DNA of 64,000 nt from Pseudomonas extremorientalis (GTDB lineage Bacteria > Pseudomonadota > Gammaproteobacteria > Pseudomonadales > Pseudomonadaceae), in the NCBI RefSeq assembly GCF_001870465.1, contig NZ_MDGK01000017.1:62001-126000 (forward strand). The letters run 5' to 3'. Positions 44,639-53,579 of this stretch are shown here, in pieces. Each line of letters starts with the position of its first letter. Positions within the stretch are counted from its first letter, which is position 1. The notes below the pieces were generated by a model. It saw nothing but the letters and a program-made list of their open reading frames with translations, ran no database searches and was not told where the DNA came from. Made by a program: the position numbers and the translations under genes.

Positions 44639-46393
44639 ATGATTTATGACAACGTTGATCCAGCGCTGCTTGCCTTTTTGCATAATCCTATGGCGGTAAT
44701 GACCACGGAGCCTCCAGTAGGGGAACGTCTCAAGTGGCACACTCGAGTGCTTTACCGTATCCCGTTACTGCGTAGCCTGATTCGCTCCGAGCAGATCCAA
44801 TCGTTACTCTGGGAAAAGCTTAGCGTTAACTTGCGGCATGCCCGCGACACCCTGCCTGATTATTTATTTGAAGACTACACACCCCTTAATCAGGAAACCA
44901 TGCATCGTTTTACTGATCAGTTAAGTCTGTATTTCAAGGTTGGAGTTTTATTGTCGGGAGAGGACATTAAGTCAGCGTCTCGACGCGAAATGATCGCTGG
45001 GTTTAATGCGTCTTATACGTGGGCAGCGCTCGAATATACTTGTAATAGGGTTGCCGAAAGCTTGAAGCTGCGTGCAGTTCATAATTTGGCCATCCTCATG
45101 AATGCTAATTTATGGACGAGTTACTACCTAAGTGAAGTTTATTTTCTGATGGCGCAAGGTCTGCTGACGGCTAGGCTGGCGGGAGACACTCTTCATATTA
45201 CGCCTACTGTGAAGCTACAACGACGGGTTAAGGGTTTTTGGCTAGCGGAAATTACCGAGGCTAATTCAAAGATCAGTGACTTGATTTCTCGGCATGACGC
45301 TATACCTTTACTTCAAAGATATGGGCGGTTGCCAGAGGCGCTCCGAAAACTTTTGGTTGATCAGACCTTGGATAAATGTTTTTCCATACACGCCGACTAT
45401 TTGTCAGAAGATATGGTCCGGCATCCGAAATATCAGTACCTGCGAGAAATCGTCGATTTTGCAGTTCACCTTGAGCTGCGTGTGATTTCAGGTCAAGTCA
45501 CGACCGACGAAGCCTACTTGAGAAGTATTGTCAGCTCCGCAACAGTGGATATGATCAACAGTGCGCTGATTGGACGTTCACCCACGTTGGACTCAGCTAG
45601 CAGCTTTATTGAATACAAAGGCGGCGTATATATCAGGGGGGCGCTGAACTTTAAGTATGGGTTGAGAAAGTTTGTCAGGTTTTTATTGGGTGAGGCAAAA
45701 GGAAGTGAGAAAGGCCAAAATTTTGGTCATTTGCTAGGGGTGGGGTTCGAAAAAAATTATATCCTCAACTACATTCGGGATCTTAATGATCCGCGCTTCA
45801 AGGTCTATGATGAGTTTAAGCCGAGCAATAATTCGAAGGTTAAGGGGTATGATATAGATTTTATTCTTCAGGATGTAGAGGATGATATTTATTACTTTGT
45901 TCAGGTTAAGTATCAGTTGTCGGACATGCCGACCTACCTCGCGGAACAATGTCAGTTGTTTCTTAATGATAATTTCCGCGCCGGTTTTGTTCGCCAGTTA
46001 GCAGTGCTTAGAGATAGTCTGAGTGATGAGAGTATCCGCAAAAAGTTAAGTCGGCATGGTGTGGGCGGGGCTCATGAGCATAATAGTTATTTCGTGTTGT
46101 TGCACAATATCCCATTTTTGAATTTTTATGAGTTGGACGGGTTTTTCTTTTATGAGTGGAATTTGCTCCGTAATCTACTGCGAGACGGGCGCGTGCAGGT
46201 TCGCAAAAAACGAGACCTTACGGAGGAGCGAGTTCTGAATAAACCACGGTTGCACCGACCACAGGAGATGGTCGATGCTTACTTCAATCATACCCAGAGC
46301 GGCAGGCAGATGGCTGAGCACTATGATGTCTATTGTCGAGCTAACGCGCACTTTCTTTTTGATGACTTGAAGGTCATCTGCAAGCTGCTGTGA
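44639..46393 (+). CDS. Unrecognised A+T-rich protein with PD-(D/E)XK-like signature
   Basis: 584 aa. AGGAAAC precedes the ATG. Base composition and codon use (many TTT, AAA, ATA, GAT codons) are far more A+T-rich than any neighbour, a sign of recent transfer. The first 350 residues are helical and unmatched. A nuclease-like core is visible: helix GFEKNYILNYI (E371), a strand with D405/D407 in GYDIDFILQDVED, and Q422-V-K424 in YYFVQVKYQL, the D...(E/Q)xK pattern. The C-terminal 150 residues contain aromatic segments (FLNFYELDGFFFYEWNLL). Single gene, no partner on the same strand. A defence or restriction-type role is an inference. Confidence 0.6.
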   Translation: MIYDNVDPALLAFLHNPMAVMTTEPPVGERLKWHTRVLYRIPLLRSLIRSEQIQSLLWEKLSVNLRHARDTLPDYLFEDYTPLNQETMHRFTDQLSLYFKVGVLLSGEDIKSASRREMIAGFNASYTWAALEYTCNRVAESLKLRAVHNLAILMNANLWTSYYLSEVYFLMAQGLLTARLAGDTLHITPTVKLQRRVKGFWLAEITEANSKISDLISRHDAIPLLQRYGRLPEALRKLLVDQTLDKCFSIHADYLSEDMVRHPKYQYLREIVDFAVHLELRVISGQVTTDEAYLRSIVSSATVDMINSALIGRSPTLDSASSFIEYKGGVYIRGALNFKYGLRKFVRFLLGEAKGSEKGQNFGHLLGVGFEKNYILNYIRDLNDPRFKVYDEFKPSNNSKVKGYDIDFILQDVEDDIYYFVQVKYQLSDMPTYLAEQCQLFLNDNFRAGFVRQLAVLRDSLSDESIRKKLSRHGVGGAHEHNSYFVLLHNIPFLNFYELDGFFFYEWNLLRNLLRDGRVQVRKKRDLTEERVLNKPRLHRPQEMVDAYFNHTQSGRQMAEHYDVYCRANAHFLFDDLKVICKLL

Positions 46394-46481
46394 AATCACG
46401 CTCGCCGGTCACAGTGAGAAAACTGCATCGATCGTTTAAGCGGTGCAGGCTTTCACACTGTAGACTTTTCAAGGCCAGGAG

Positions 46482-46850
46482 TCAGAGCAGATGTTTGGAA
46501 ATCAACCGCGAGATTTCAACAATTGAAGTCTTGCCGGTAAATTCGAATTTCACTTTGCCCAGCGACGAAAAATAAATCTCCAACTCCGAATCCAGGTCAA
46601 ACGTCCCGGACGTCTCCACCGAATACGCCACGATGTTTTTATACGGCAGCGACGTGAAGTCCTTCTTGCTGCCGGTAATCCCCTGCACGTTCACCGCGAT
46701 GATGCGCTTGGTGGTGAACACCACGCCGTCGCGCATGGCTTTGTAGGCGTCGACCACTTCTTCGCCGTCCAGCAGCAGGGCGGCGACGCGTTCGGCGTAT
46801 TCGTTGTTTTGCTTGAGCTTGAAGAAGCCTTTGTTGTTGAAGTCGATCAT
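46482..46850 (-). CDS. Bacterial PH-domain protein
   Basis: 122 aa from MIDFNNKGFFKLKQ at 46850, preceded by GAGG; the frame extends 19 codons upstream without a better site. It is a single bacterial pleckstrin-homology-like domain: LLDGEEVVDAYKAMRDGVVF, TTKRIIAVNVQGITGSKKDF, then YKNIVAYSVETSGTFDLDSE and a final helix. These small cytoplasmic proteins form oligomeric rings; their role is unclear. Normal Pseudomonas base composition marks the end of the A+T-rich patch. Confidence 0.85.
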   Translation of the reverse strand: MIDFNNKGFFKLKQNNEYAERVAALLLDGEEVVDAYKAMRDGVVFTTKRIIAVNVQGITGSKKDFTSLPYKNIVAYSVETSGTFDLDSELEIYFSSLGKVKFEFTGKTSIVEISRLISKHLL

Positions 46851-46989
46851 GTCCTGCCTCTTGGGTGTATGCCGTTTTACTCGCGGATCTGTATCTAACG
46901 CGCGCATTTTGAACGCCCTACCATGGCGGCCAAGCTGACAACCTTGGCCAAATGTTTCGCCGACAACCTAACACCCCAGGAGCCCAACA

Positions 46990-47625
46990 ATGCCCGAACT
47001 GTCCAGTTGGCTGGCCTATGCGCTGATTTCACTCGGCATGGTGCTCACGCCCGGTCCGAACATGATTTACCTTATCTCCCGTTCGATTTGCCAAGGCCGC
47101 ACGGCCGGGTTGATTTCCCTCGGCGGCGTGGCGTTGGGGTTTCTGGTTTATATGGTGTGCGCGGCTTTGGGGATCACGGCCCTGGTCATGGCGGTGCCGT
47201 TTGCCTATGACGCGCTGCGTTTCGGCGGCGCGCTGTACCTGGCGTACATGGCCTGGCAGGCGATCCGGCCGGGTGGGCGTTCGCCGTTCCAGGTGCGGGA
47301 TCTGCCCAAGGACAGCCCGCGCAAGCTGTTCACCATGGGCCTGGTGACCAACCTGCTCAACCCCAAGGTGGCAGTGATGTATTTGTCGTTGCTGCCGCAG
47401 TTCATCGAACCGAACGGCCATGGCAGCGTGCTGACGCAATCGTTGGTGCTGGGCTTTACGCAGATTTTTATCAGCGTGAGTGTCAACGCGGTGATCGCCA
47501 CAATGGCGGGGTCCATCGCGGTGTTTTTCGTTACCCGGCCGGGTTGGCAGGTGGTGCAGCGCTGGTTGATGGGCTCGGTATTGATGGGGCTGGCGGTGCG
47601 GATGGCGGTGGAGGGGCGGCGCTGA
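46990..47625 (+). CDS. LysE/RhtB-family amino-acid exporter
   Basis: 211 aa with about six hydrophobic helices; CAGGAG precedes the ATG. Family hallmark near the N-terminus: SLGMVLTPGPNMIYLISRS; also GGALYLAYMAWQAIRPGG and GLVTNLLNPKVAVMYLSLLP. It exports amino acids or related metabolites across the inner membrane; the substrate is not predictable. Convergent with the next gene (8-bp gap). Confidence 0.92.
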   Translation: MPELSSWLAYALISLGMVLTPGPNMIYLISRSICQGRTAGLISLGGVALGFLVYMVCAALGITALVMAVPFAYDALRFGGALYLAYMAWQAIRPGGRSPFQVRDLPKDSPRKLFTMGLVTNLLNPKVAVMYLSLLPQFIEPNGHGSVLTQSLVLGFTQIFISVSVNAVIATMAGSIAVFFVTRPGWQVVQRWLMGSVLMGLAVRMAVEGRR

Positions 47626-47633
47626 ACCGTGCG

Positions 47634-47963
47634 TTACAGGATGGCTTTCAGGTAATCCTTGAGTGCGTTGAGCGGGTCATTGAGTTCATCCAGTGTCGAC
47701 GCCTGGCGCACGCCCAGCGCCAAGCGCTGCAACTCGCGCCCCATCACCGTATCGGCCCCGCCCAGTGCTTCAAGCGCTTGATCCACAGATTCCGCGACTT
47801 TGGATTGAATGGCCGCCAAGTCTCCCTGCCGCACCAGCAGCCCGAATACCTCCCGCTCATACCCATCCATCACCGGATCGTCCCGCAAGACCGGGCTGCC
47901 GCCATCCGTCTCGTGCACCAGCTTCAGTGCAAAAAGCGCAACAGCTTCCAGCGTCAACTCCAT
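47634..47963 (-). CDS. Hypothetical protein, all-alpha, 109 aa
   Basis: From the ATG at 47963 (AGGA 9 bp upstream); the frame opens 30 codons further up, but those residues are unlike the rest. Helical, acidic and Leu/Ala-rich (LEAVALFALKLVHETDGG, VMDGYEREVFGLLVRQGDLA). No membrane segments or known motif. Confidence 0.6.
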   Translation of the reverse strand: MELTLEAVALFALKLVHETDGGSPVLRDDPVMDGYEREVFGLLVRQGDLAAIQSKVAESVDQALEALGGADTVMGRELQRLALGVRQASTLDELNDPLNALKDYLKAIL

Positions 47964-48181
47964 GGTCTTGGTTCCTAGGGCTTGGGGGAGGGCGATGATC
48001 ACTGTTCCAGGCAGGAAAAAAAAGACCCCAATACCGCGAACTGCCAGGCTCACCCTCCTGTGAAGTCATCTTCCCAAGGAACGATATTAATTAGCCATGT
48101 TCCAACTCGCCGTGCCAAATGCACCCGGCCACCAGACTGACAGTGTGCAAGGCTTAACCCATTACAAGGACGCAAACACTT

Positions 48182-49078
48182 ATGCAGTCATCCCCTACCC
48201 AAGCACCTTCGGCCACCGGCGAGCTGATCGCGAGTTTCCGCCACGGCAAAGGCTTCCTGATTTTCAGTTTGATATTCGGGGTTGCGTTATTGGCCCTCGC
48301 CGGTTTTGTGCTGTACCTGGGCACGATACTGCCACCGGGCAACGATGGCCCAGTCAACCTCCAGACATCACGTGGCATGGCCTTGAACTTTGCCAACCCA
48401 CATACCCTGATCTACGCCACCAGCGCCTTGCTGGTCGTTCTTGCCGTGGGCGTGTTTGCAGCCTACGCCTGGCACAAAAAACTGCGCGCGCCACGCTACA
48501 ACGTGTTTGAGTTCGGCATCGAACGCATCATCAACGAGCAACGCGAGTACACGGCGTTTGCCGATATCGAAGACCTGTACTTGTTCGGCTCCGGGCAAAC
48601 CGTGATGACCGGCATGATCACCAACCTGGCCTATCGACGAAACGCGTCCGAGCCGTTTCATCGGGTGATTGAAAGCCTCAAAGGCTTTTACGAATTCCAG
48701 CAACTGGTGCGTGAATTGCACGTTCGCGCACGCATGCCGGCAGTGATCGCGACGCTGGAGATGGGCGGGGCTGTGACGTTCAACTGCATCAGCTCGGGGC
48801 AGGTCTGGGGCAAACGCGTGAGTGGCAACTTCCTGAAAATCACCACCTCGCCAATCGTCGTCAGCCGCGCATCCCTCGAGTATCAGGGCCACAAAGTGCC
48901 GATGTCGTCGCTGCGCAGCGTCGACCTCAACGCCTGGACCGAAAAAGTGGTGATCAAGGACGAGAGCGGCAAACCCGTGTTGTCGACCATCTCTACCGGC
49001 ATTCTGAGTCACGACCTGTTCCTCAATACCCTCGATGCCGTGTTTGCGGCGCAACAACAAACACGCGAGCGGGCTTGA
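48182..49078 (+). CDS. Hypothetical inner-membrane protein with two TM helices
   Basis: 298 aa. A short cytoplasmic N-terminus, TM1 (FLIFSLIFGVALLALAGFVL), a periplasmic loop, TM2 (LIYATSALLVVLAVGVFAAY) and a cytoplasmic beta-rich domain of about 190 residues. That domain shows repeated features (YNVFEFGIERIINEQREYTA, KHKVPMSSLRSV-like stretches) that recall PH-like folds, without a firm match. Probably cotranscribed with the small membrane protein 27 bp downstream. Confidence 0.65.
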   Translation: MQSSPTQAPSATGELIASFRHGKGFLIFSLIFGVALLALAGFVLYLGTILPPGNDGPVNLQTSRGMALNFANPHTLIYATSALLVVLAVGVFAAYAWHKKLRAPRYNVFEFGIERIINEQREYTAFADIEDLYLFGSGQTVMTGMITNLAYRRNASEPFHRVIESLKGFYEFQQLVRELHVRARMPAVIATLEMGGAVTFNCISSGQVWGKRVSGNFLKITTSPIVVSRASLEYQGHKVPMSSLRSVDLNAWTEKVVIKDESGKPVLSTISTGILSHDLFLNTLDAVFAAQQQTRERA

Positions 49079-49105
49079 GCCAGCAGCGTCACAGCTGAGG
49101 ATTAA

Positions 49106-49393
49106 ATGATGATCTATCGCGGCGCAGGCTGGCTGACGTTGTTTACACCGGTGGCGATGGTGCTGCTATTGACGGGGCTGTGGCCCGACCCCAGCGTCAA
49201 ACCCGGCAACACATCGCTGATGCAGGTGTTGCTCGGCTTCGGGGTGGGGTCAGCGATCAACACCCTGCTGGGCTTTGTGCTGAACCGACAACCGCACGCC
49301 GATGGCGTGCGCCACCACTTCTTTTTCATGCCGATGCAATGGCCGGCGTTGGCGATCACGGTGGTCTGCGCGCTGATTGCCTTGTTGAAATAA
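49106..49393 (+). CDS. Small membrane protein, 95 aa
   Basis: Three hydrophobic helices (LTLFTPVAMVLLLTGLW, LLGFGVGSAINTLLGFVL, WPALAITVVCALIALL). TGAGG lies just upstream; ATGs at 49106 and 49109 are both usable. It follows the two-helix membrane protein closely and probably shares its transcript. No family recognised. Confidence 0.65.
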   Translation: MMIYRGAGWLTLFTPVAMVLLLTGLWPDPSVKPGNTSLMQVLLGFGVGSAINTLLGFVLNRQPHADGVRHHFFFMPMQWPALAITVVCALIALLK

Positions 49394-49569
49394 CCCTACC
49401 GGCCGCCCGGCAAGGGCGGCCTCAAGGAATGCCTGCCTCAGGTCCACGGGTCATTAACATATCGGTCATAAACCAGACGGAAGGCACTCAACAGACCTAA
49501 AGTTGAGGCGCTAGGGGCGGATAAACACTATGTCGTTTATATCCGCAACACTGTTCAAGGACCGAACTC

Positions 49570-50781
49570 ATGCCCCAGCGCCCATCCAGCCGCATGCCCC
49601 TTCCCGTTTATCCTCGTTTCCGTTGGTTCGCCTTGATCCCGGTCGTGCCGGCCGTTTTGTGGATACTCGTGCAATCAACCTCGCCGGCCAATCTGGTGGC
49701 CTGCGCAGTACTGGTGGTGGTCGGCCTCGGTGCCTGTGCCTGGAGCGCGGCTTCACAGCGCAACGCACTGCAGCGAGCGATTGCGCAGGCGCAGGCGGAC
49801 CAATCGAGTGCGCATGCACATGACGGCTTGGCCTCGCGTGCACAGCTCGATGAGGTATTGCTGGGTGCCATGCCCATCTGGGCCAAGCAGGTGGAAAGCT
49901 CGCGCCATCAGACCGAGGAAGCGATCGTGAGCCTGGTGAACCGTTTCACCGGGATCGCCACTCGCTTGGAGGAAACGGTACAAGCGTCGCAGCACGCGGC
50001 CGGCGAGCTGGACGGGCAGGCCGCTGACGGCGCGCTTGAGGTGCTGGCGCGCAGTGACAGCGAGTTGAGCCAGGTGATCAATTCGCTCAAGGCCACTCAA
50101 ACCAGCCGTGACCAGACCCTGGCGCAGGTGCGCAGCCTGACCGCCTACACGGGCGAGCTGCGTACCATGGCCGCTGATGTGGCAGCGATTGCTGCACAAA
50201 CCAACCTGCTGGCCCTCAACGCGGCCATCGAAGCGGCGCGCGCCGGTGAGGCCGGTCGCGGCTTCGCGGTGGTGGCCGATGCGGTGCGCAGCCTGTCGAG
50301 CAAATCCAGTGAAACGGGCCAGCAGATGTCGGCCAAGGTCGACATCATCAACAACGCCATTACTCAATTGGTGCAGGCCGCGTCCAGCAGTGCCGACCAG
50401 GACAGCCATTCGGTGGCCGAGTCCGAAAACAGTATTCAAATGGTGCTCACACGCTTCCAGAACATCACTGGGCGCCTGGCCGAATCCGCCGACCTGCTCA
50501 AGCAGGAAAGCTACGGCATCCGCGATGAGATGACCGAGGTGTTGGTCAACCTGCAATTCCAGGACCGGGTCAGCCAGATCCTCAGTCACGTGCGCGACAA
50601 CATGCACGCGCTGCATGACCATCTGCAACAGGCCAACCAGACCCCGGACCAGCCGCTGGCCATCGACGCCCGCCAATGGCTGGCGCGCATGGAAACCACC
50701 TATGCCACTGACGAGCAACGACGCCTCCATCGCGGCGAGGCGGCTGTGCAGTCGAATTCCCAAGACATCACTTTCTTTTAG
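49570..50781 (+). CDS. Methyl-accepting chemotaxis protein without sensor domain
   Basis: 403 aa; AAGGA precedes the ATG. Two membrane helices lie close together at the N-terminus (about 18-60) with almost no periplasmic loop, so no ligand-binding domain. The signalling hairpin tip is intact: [20 protein letters not shown] and [20 protein letters not shown]. First gene of the chemosensory operon. P. aeruginosa's che2 cluster also contains a domain-poor MCP of this type (PA0180). It would sense membrane or cytoplasmic state, or signal within mixed receptor arrays. Confidence 0.9.
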   Translation: MPQRPSSRMPLPVYPRFRWFALIPVVPAVLWILVQSTSPANLVACAVLVVVGLGACAWSAASQRNALQRAIAQAQADQSSAHAHDGLASRAQLDEVLLGAMPIWAKQVESSRHQTEEAIVSLVNRFTGIATRLEETVQASQHAAGELDGQAADGALEVLARSDSELSQVINSLKATQTSRDQTLAQVRSLTAYTGELRTMAADVAAIAAQTNLLALNAAIEAARAGEAGRGFAVVADAVRSLSSKSSETGQQMSAKVDIINNAITQLVQAASSSADQDSHSVAESENSIQMVLTRFQNITGRLAESADLLKQESYGIRDEMTEVLVNLQFQDRVSQILSHVRDNMHALHDHLQQANQTPDQPLAIDARQWLARMETTYATDEQRRLHRGEAAVQSNSQDITFF

Positions 50782-50790
50782 GAGCACATC

Positions 50791-51159
50791 ATGGCGAAGA
50801 ATGTATTAGTGGTCGACGATTCCAGCAGCGTGCGCCAAGTGGTCGGCATCGCCTTGAAAAGCGCGGGTTACGACGTGATCGAGGCCAGCGACGGCAAGGA
50901 CGCCCTGAACAAGCTGACCGGGCAAAAAGTGCACCTGATCATCAGCGACGTGAACATGCCCAACATGGATGGCATTACCTTCGTCAAGGAGGTGAAGAAG
51001 CTGGCCAACTACAAGTTCACACCGATCATCATGCTGACCACCGAGTCTCAGGAATCGAAGAAGGCCGAAGGCCAGGCCGCGGGCGCCAAGGCGTGGGTGG
51101 TCAAGCCGTTCCAGCCGGCGCAGATGCTGGCGGCGGTCTCCAAATTGATCCTGCCCTGA
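50791..51159 (+). CDS. cheY: CheY-like response regulator
   Basis: 122 aa receiver. Acidic pocket VVDDSS, phosphoacceptor D53 in IISDVNMPNMDG, Thr in LTTESQ and Lys in VVKPFQPAQ. It starts 9 bp after the first MCP. It is the phosphorylation target of the CheA encoded downstream. Whether it acts on the flagellar motor is doubtful, since this is an alternative cluster. Confidence 0.93.
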   Translation: MAKNVLVVDDSSSVRQVVGIALKSAGYDVIEASDGKDALNKLTGQKVHLIISDVNMPNMDGITFVKEVKKLANYKFTPIIMLTTESQESKKAEGQAAGAKAWVVKPFQPAQMLAAVSKLILP

Positions 51160-51182
51160 CACCCGGCGCCAGGGAGGCCACC

Positions 51183-51470
51183 ATGCCGATCACTCACGAA
51201 ACAATCGACGACACCGCCCATGTGGGCATCGACGGCGAACTCACGATCTACACCGTCGCTGAACTGGCGGGCGCGTTGTTGTCGCAGATGGGCGCGGCCC
51301 CGCGCCTGGAACTGGACCTGTCCCAGGTGACGGAAATGGACGGTGCCGGCCTGCAGTTGCTGGCCGTCATCCAGCGTGAAGCCGGCGTTGCCGGCACCGC
51401 CTTGAGTGTGACCGGCCAGAGCCAGGCAGTCATGCAGGCGCTCCAACTGTGTCGCAGCGCCGCGCTTTAA
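51183..51470 (+). CDS. STAS-domain (anti-anti-sigma-like) protein
   Basis: 95 aa; GGAGG at 51173-51177 fixes the start. STAS fold: GELTIYTVAELAGALLSQ, then LDLSQVTEMDGAGLQLLAVI, where Asp-Gly-Ala-Gly replaces the usual DSxG phospho-Ser site. The regulatory Ser therefore seems absent (Ala). Embedded between cheY and cheA, it is part of the chemosensory operon; CheA could use it as a scaffold or output partner. It has no counterpart in E. coli. Confidence 0.85.
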   Translation: MPITHETIDDTAHVGIDGELTIYTVAELAGALLSQMGAAPRLELDLSQVTEMDGAGLQLLAVIQREAGVAGTALSVTGQSQAVMQALQLCRSAAL

Positions 51471-51510
51471 GCGGCACTGTCCCGTTCATTGATCGACAAG
51501 GAAAGTCCAG

Positions 51511-53550
51511 GTGAGCATCAATCTCGATCAGGCACTGCAGACCTTCATCGTCGAGGCGCGCGAGCTGCTGCAGGCCATGGAGCAATCCCTGCTGCAGTTG
51601 GAAAGCGACCCCGGTGACCAGGATGCCATCGGCGCGATTTTCCGCGCCGCGCACACTATCAAGGGTTCCGCCGGGCTGTTCGGCCTTGCGTCGATCGTGG
51701 GGTTCACGCATATCGTCGAAGACGTTCTCGACCGCCTGCGCGATGGCAGTGTGGCGGTGGACGCGGCGTTGATCGCGCTGCTGCTCAAGTGCGGCGACCA
51801 CATGCTTGAACTGATCGACGTGGTCGCCAGTCGCGGTGAGACGCCGACCCCGGCCACGCTGGAGCGCGGTGAGACCTTGCGCGAGGCGCTGAGCGACTAC
51901 CAGCCGCTGCGCACCGCCACCGCCGACGTCGTACCCGCTGCGGTGCACGACGACACGGGGGCCGACGTGCTTTGGCATATTTCTCTGCGTTTCGGCGTGG
52001 ACGTGTTCCGTAATGGCATGGACCCGCTGTCGTTCCTGCGCTACCTCGATACGCTGGGGCAAATGGTGCAGGTCACCACCCTGACCGACAGCATCCCCGC
52101 CCTGGAGCACTGGGACCCGGAAAGCTGCTACCTGGGCTTCGAGATCGACCTGCGTTCGACGGCCAGCCATGCCACGCTCAACGAAGTGTTCGACTTCGTG
52201 CGCGACGACTGTGACGTGCGCATCCGCGCGGTCGACGAAACGCCCGAAAGCAGCGTCGCCATCGGCAGTGACCTGATCGCGCAAGTCGAGCCAGGCCTGG
52301 CCCCCGCGTCGCCCCAGCGCCAGCCAGCGAACAGCGAGGCGAAAACCCGCGACGGCAGTTATGTTCGGGTCAACGCCGACAAGCTCGACGAGTTGATCAA
52401 CCTGGTCGGCGAATTGGTGATCGCCAGCGCCGGCGCCAGCCTGTTGGCGCGCTCCTGTAACAACGACCCGCTGCAAGAGGCCACCTCGACGGTGTCGGGG
52501 CTGGTGGAAGAGATTCTCGATGGTGCCCTGCACCTGCGCATGATCCCCATCGGCGACACGTTCAACCGCTTCCGTCGCGTGGTGCGCGATGTCAGCCAGG
52601 AACTGGGCAAGGACATCGAGCTGATCATCAGTGGCGCGGAGACCGAGCTGGACAAGACCGTGGTCGAGAAGATCGGCGACCCGCTGATGCACCTGCTGCG
52701 CAACGCCATGGACCACGGTATCGAAAGTGCCGATGCGCGACGTGCGGCGGGCAAGTCGAGCAAGGGCCATCTGAGCCTGAATGCCTACCACGACTCTGGA
52801 AGCATCGTCATCGAAATCGCCGACGACGGCGCCGGGCTCAACCGCGACCGCATTCTGGAAAAAGCCCAGGAACGCGGGCTGGTGGCCAGCGGCGCGGTGC
52901 TCACCGACCAGGAGGTCTACAACCTGATCTTCGAAGCGGGCTTCTCCACCGCCGAGGCCGTCACCAACCTCTCCGGGCGGGGCGTCGGCATGGACGTGGT
53001 CAAGCGCAATATCACGCTGTTGCGCGGCACCGTGGACCTCGACAGCCGCCCAGGCCAGGGCACGGTGGTGCGCATTCGCTTGCCGCTGACCCTGGCGATC
53101 ATCAATGGCTTCCTGGTCGGCATCGACCAATCCACCTACGTGATTCCGCTGGACATGGTCCAGGAATGCGTCGAGCTGGATGAACGCCAGCGCCAGTCCA
53201 GCCGCGATCAGGGCTATCTGGACCTGCGTGGCGAGGTGCTGCCCCTGGTGGACCTGCGCGACCACTTCAGCCACGAAGGCCCGGCCGCGCGCCGTCAGAA
53301 CGTGGTGGTGGTGCGCTATGCCGAGCACAAGGCCGGGCTGGTGGTCGATGACCTGCACGGCGAGTTCCAGACCGTGATCAAGCCCCTGGGCAAGCTGTTC
53401 GGGGCACTGCGCGGTATCAGTGGCTCAACCATTCTGGGCAGCGGCGCGGTGGCCTTGATCCTGGATGTACCGGCGCTACTCAATCAAATCGTACAACTGG
53501 AAGCCCGCACGGCCCAGGCGCCTCAGTCGCCACCGCTCGTCGCCCGCTGA
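51511..53550 (+). CDS. cheA: Chemotaxis histidine kinase CheA
   Basis: 679 aa with GTG start (AAGGAAAG upstream). P1/Hpt domain with phospho-His H48 in [14 protein letters not shown]; a P2-like region (about 120-270); dimerisation P3 ([18 protein letters not shown]); kinase P4 with [15 protein letters not shown] and GRGVGMDVV; and CheW-like P5 (ITLA-type [20 protein letters not shown] to the end). It phosphorylates CheY and CheB in response to the MCPs of the same operon. Confidence 0.96.
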   Translation: MSINLDQALQTFIVEARELLQAMEQSLLQLESDPGDQDAIGAIFRAAHTIKGSAGLFGLASIVGFTHIVEDVLDRLRDGSVAVDAALIALLLKCGDHMLELIDVVASRGETPTPATLERGETLREALSDYQPLRTATADVVPAAVHDDTGADVLWHISLRFGVDVFRNGMDPLSFLRYLDTLGQMVQVTTLTDSIPALEHWDPESCYLGFEIDLRSTASHATLNEVFDFVRDDCDVRIRAVDETPESSVAIGSDLIAQVEPGLAPASPQRQPANSEAKTRDGSYVRVNADKLDELINLVGELVIASAGASLLARSCNNDPLQEATSTVSGLVEEILDGALHLRMIPIGDTFNRFRRVVRDVSQELGKDIELIISGAETELDKTVVEKIGDPLMHLLRNAMDHGIESADARRAAGKSSKGHLSLNAYHDSGSIVIEIADDGAGLNRDRILEKAQERGLVASGAVLTDQEVYNLIFEAGFSTAEAVTNLSGRGVGMDVVKRNITLLRGTVDLDSRPGQGTVVRIRLPLTLAIINGFLVGIDQSTYVIPLDMVQECVELDERQRQSSRDQGYLDLRGEVLPLVDLRDHFSHEGPAARRQNVVVVRYAEHKAGLVVDDLHGEFQTVIKPLGKLFGALRGISGSTILGSGAVALILDVPALLNQIVQLEARTAQAPQSPPLVAR

Positions 53551-53579
53551 CGTCTTTGCAATTCCATGGAGGTTCCCCG

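Noticed and set aside
51430..53358. Long minus-strand open frame opposite cheA (642 codons)
   Set aside because: Shadow of cheA codon bias; no motif, no ribosome site, and lies in the middle of a tightly packed plus-strand operon.
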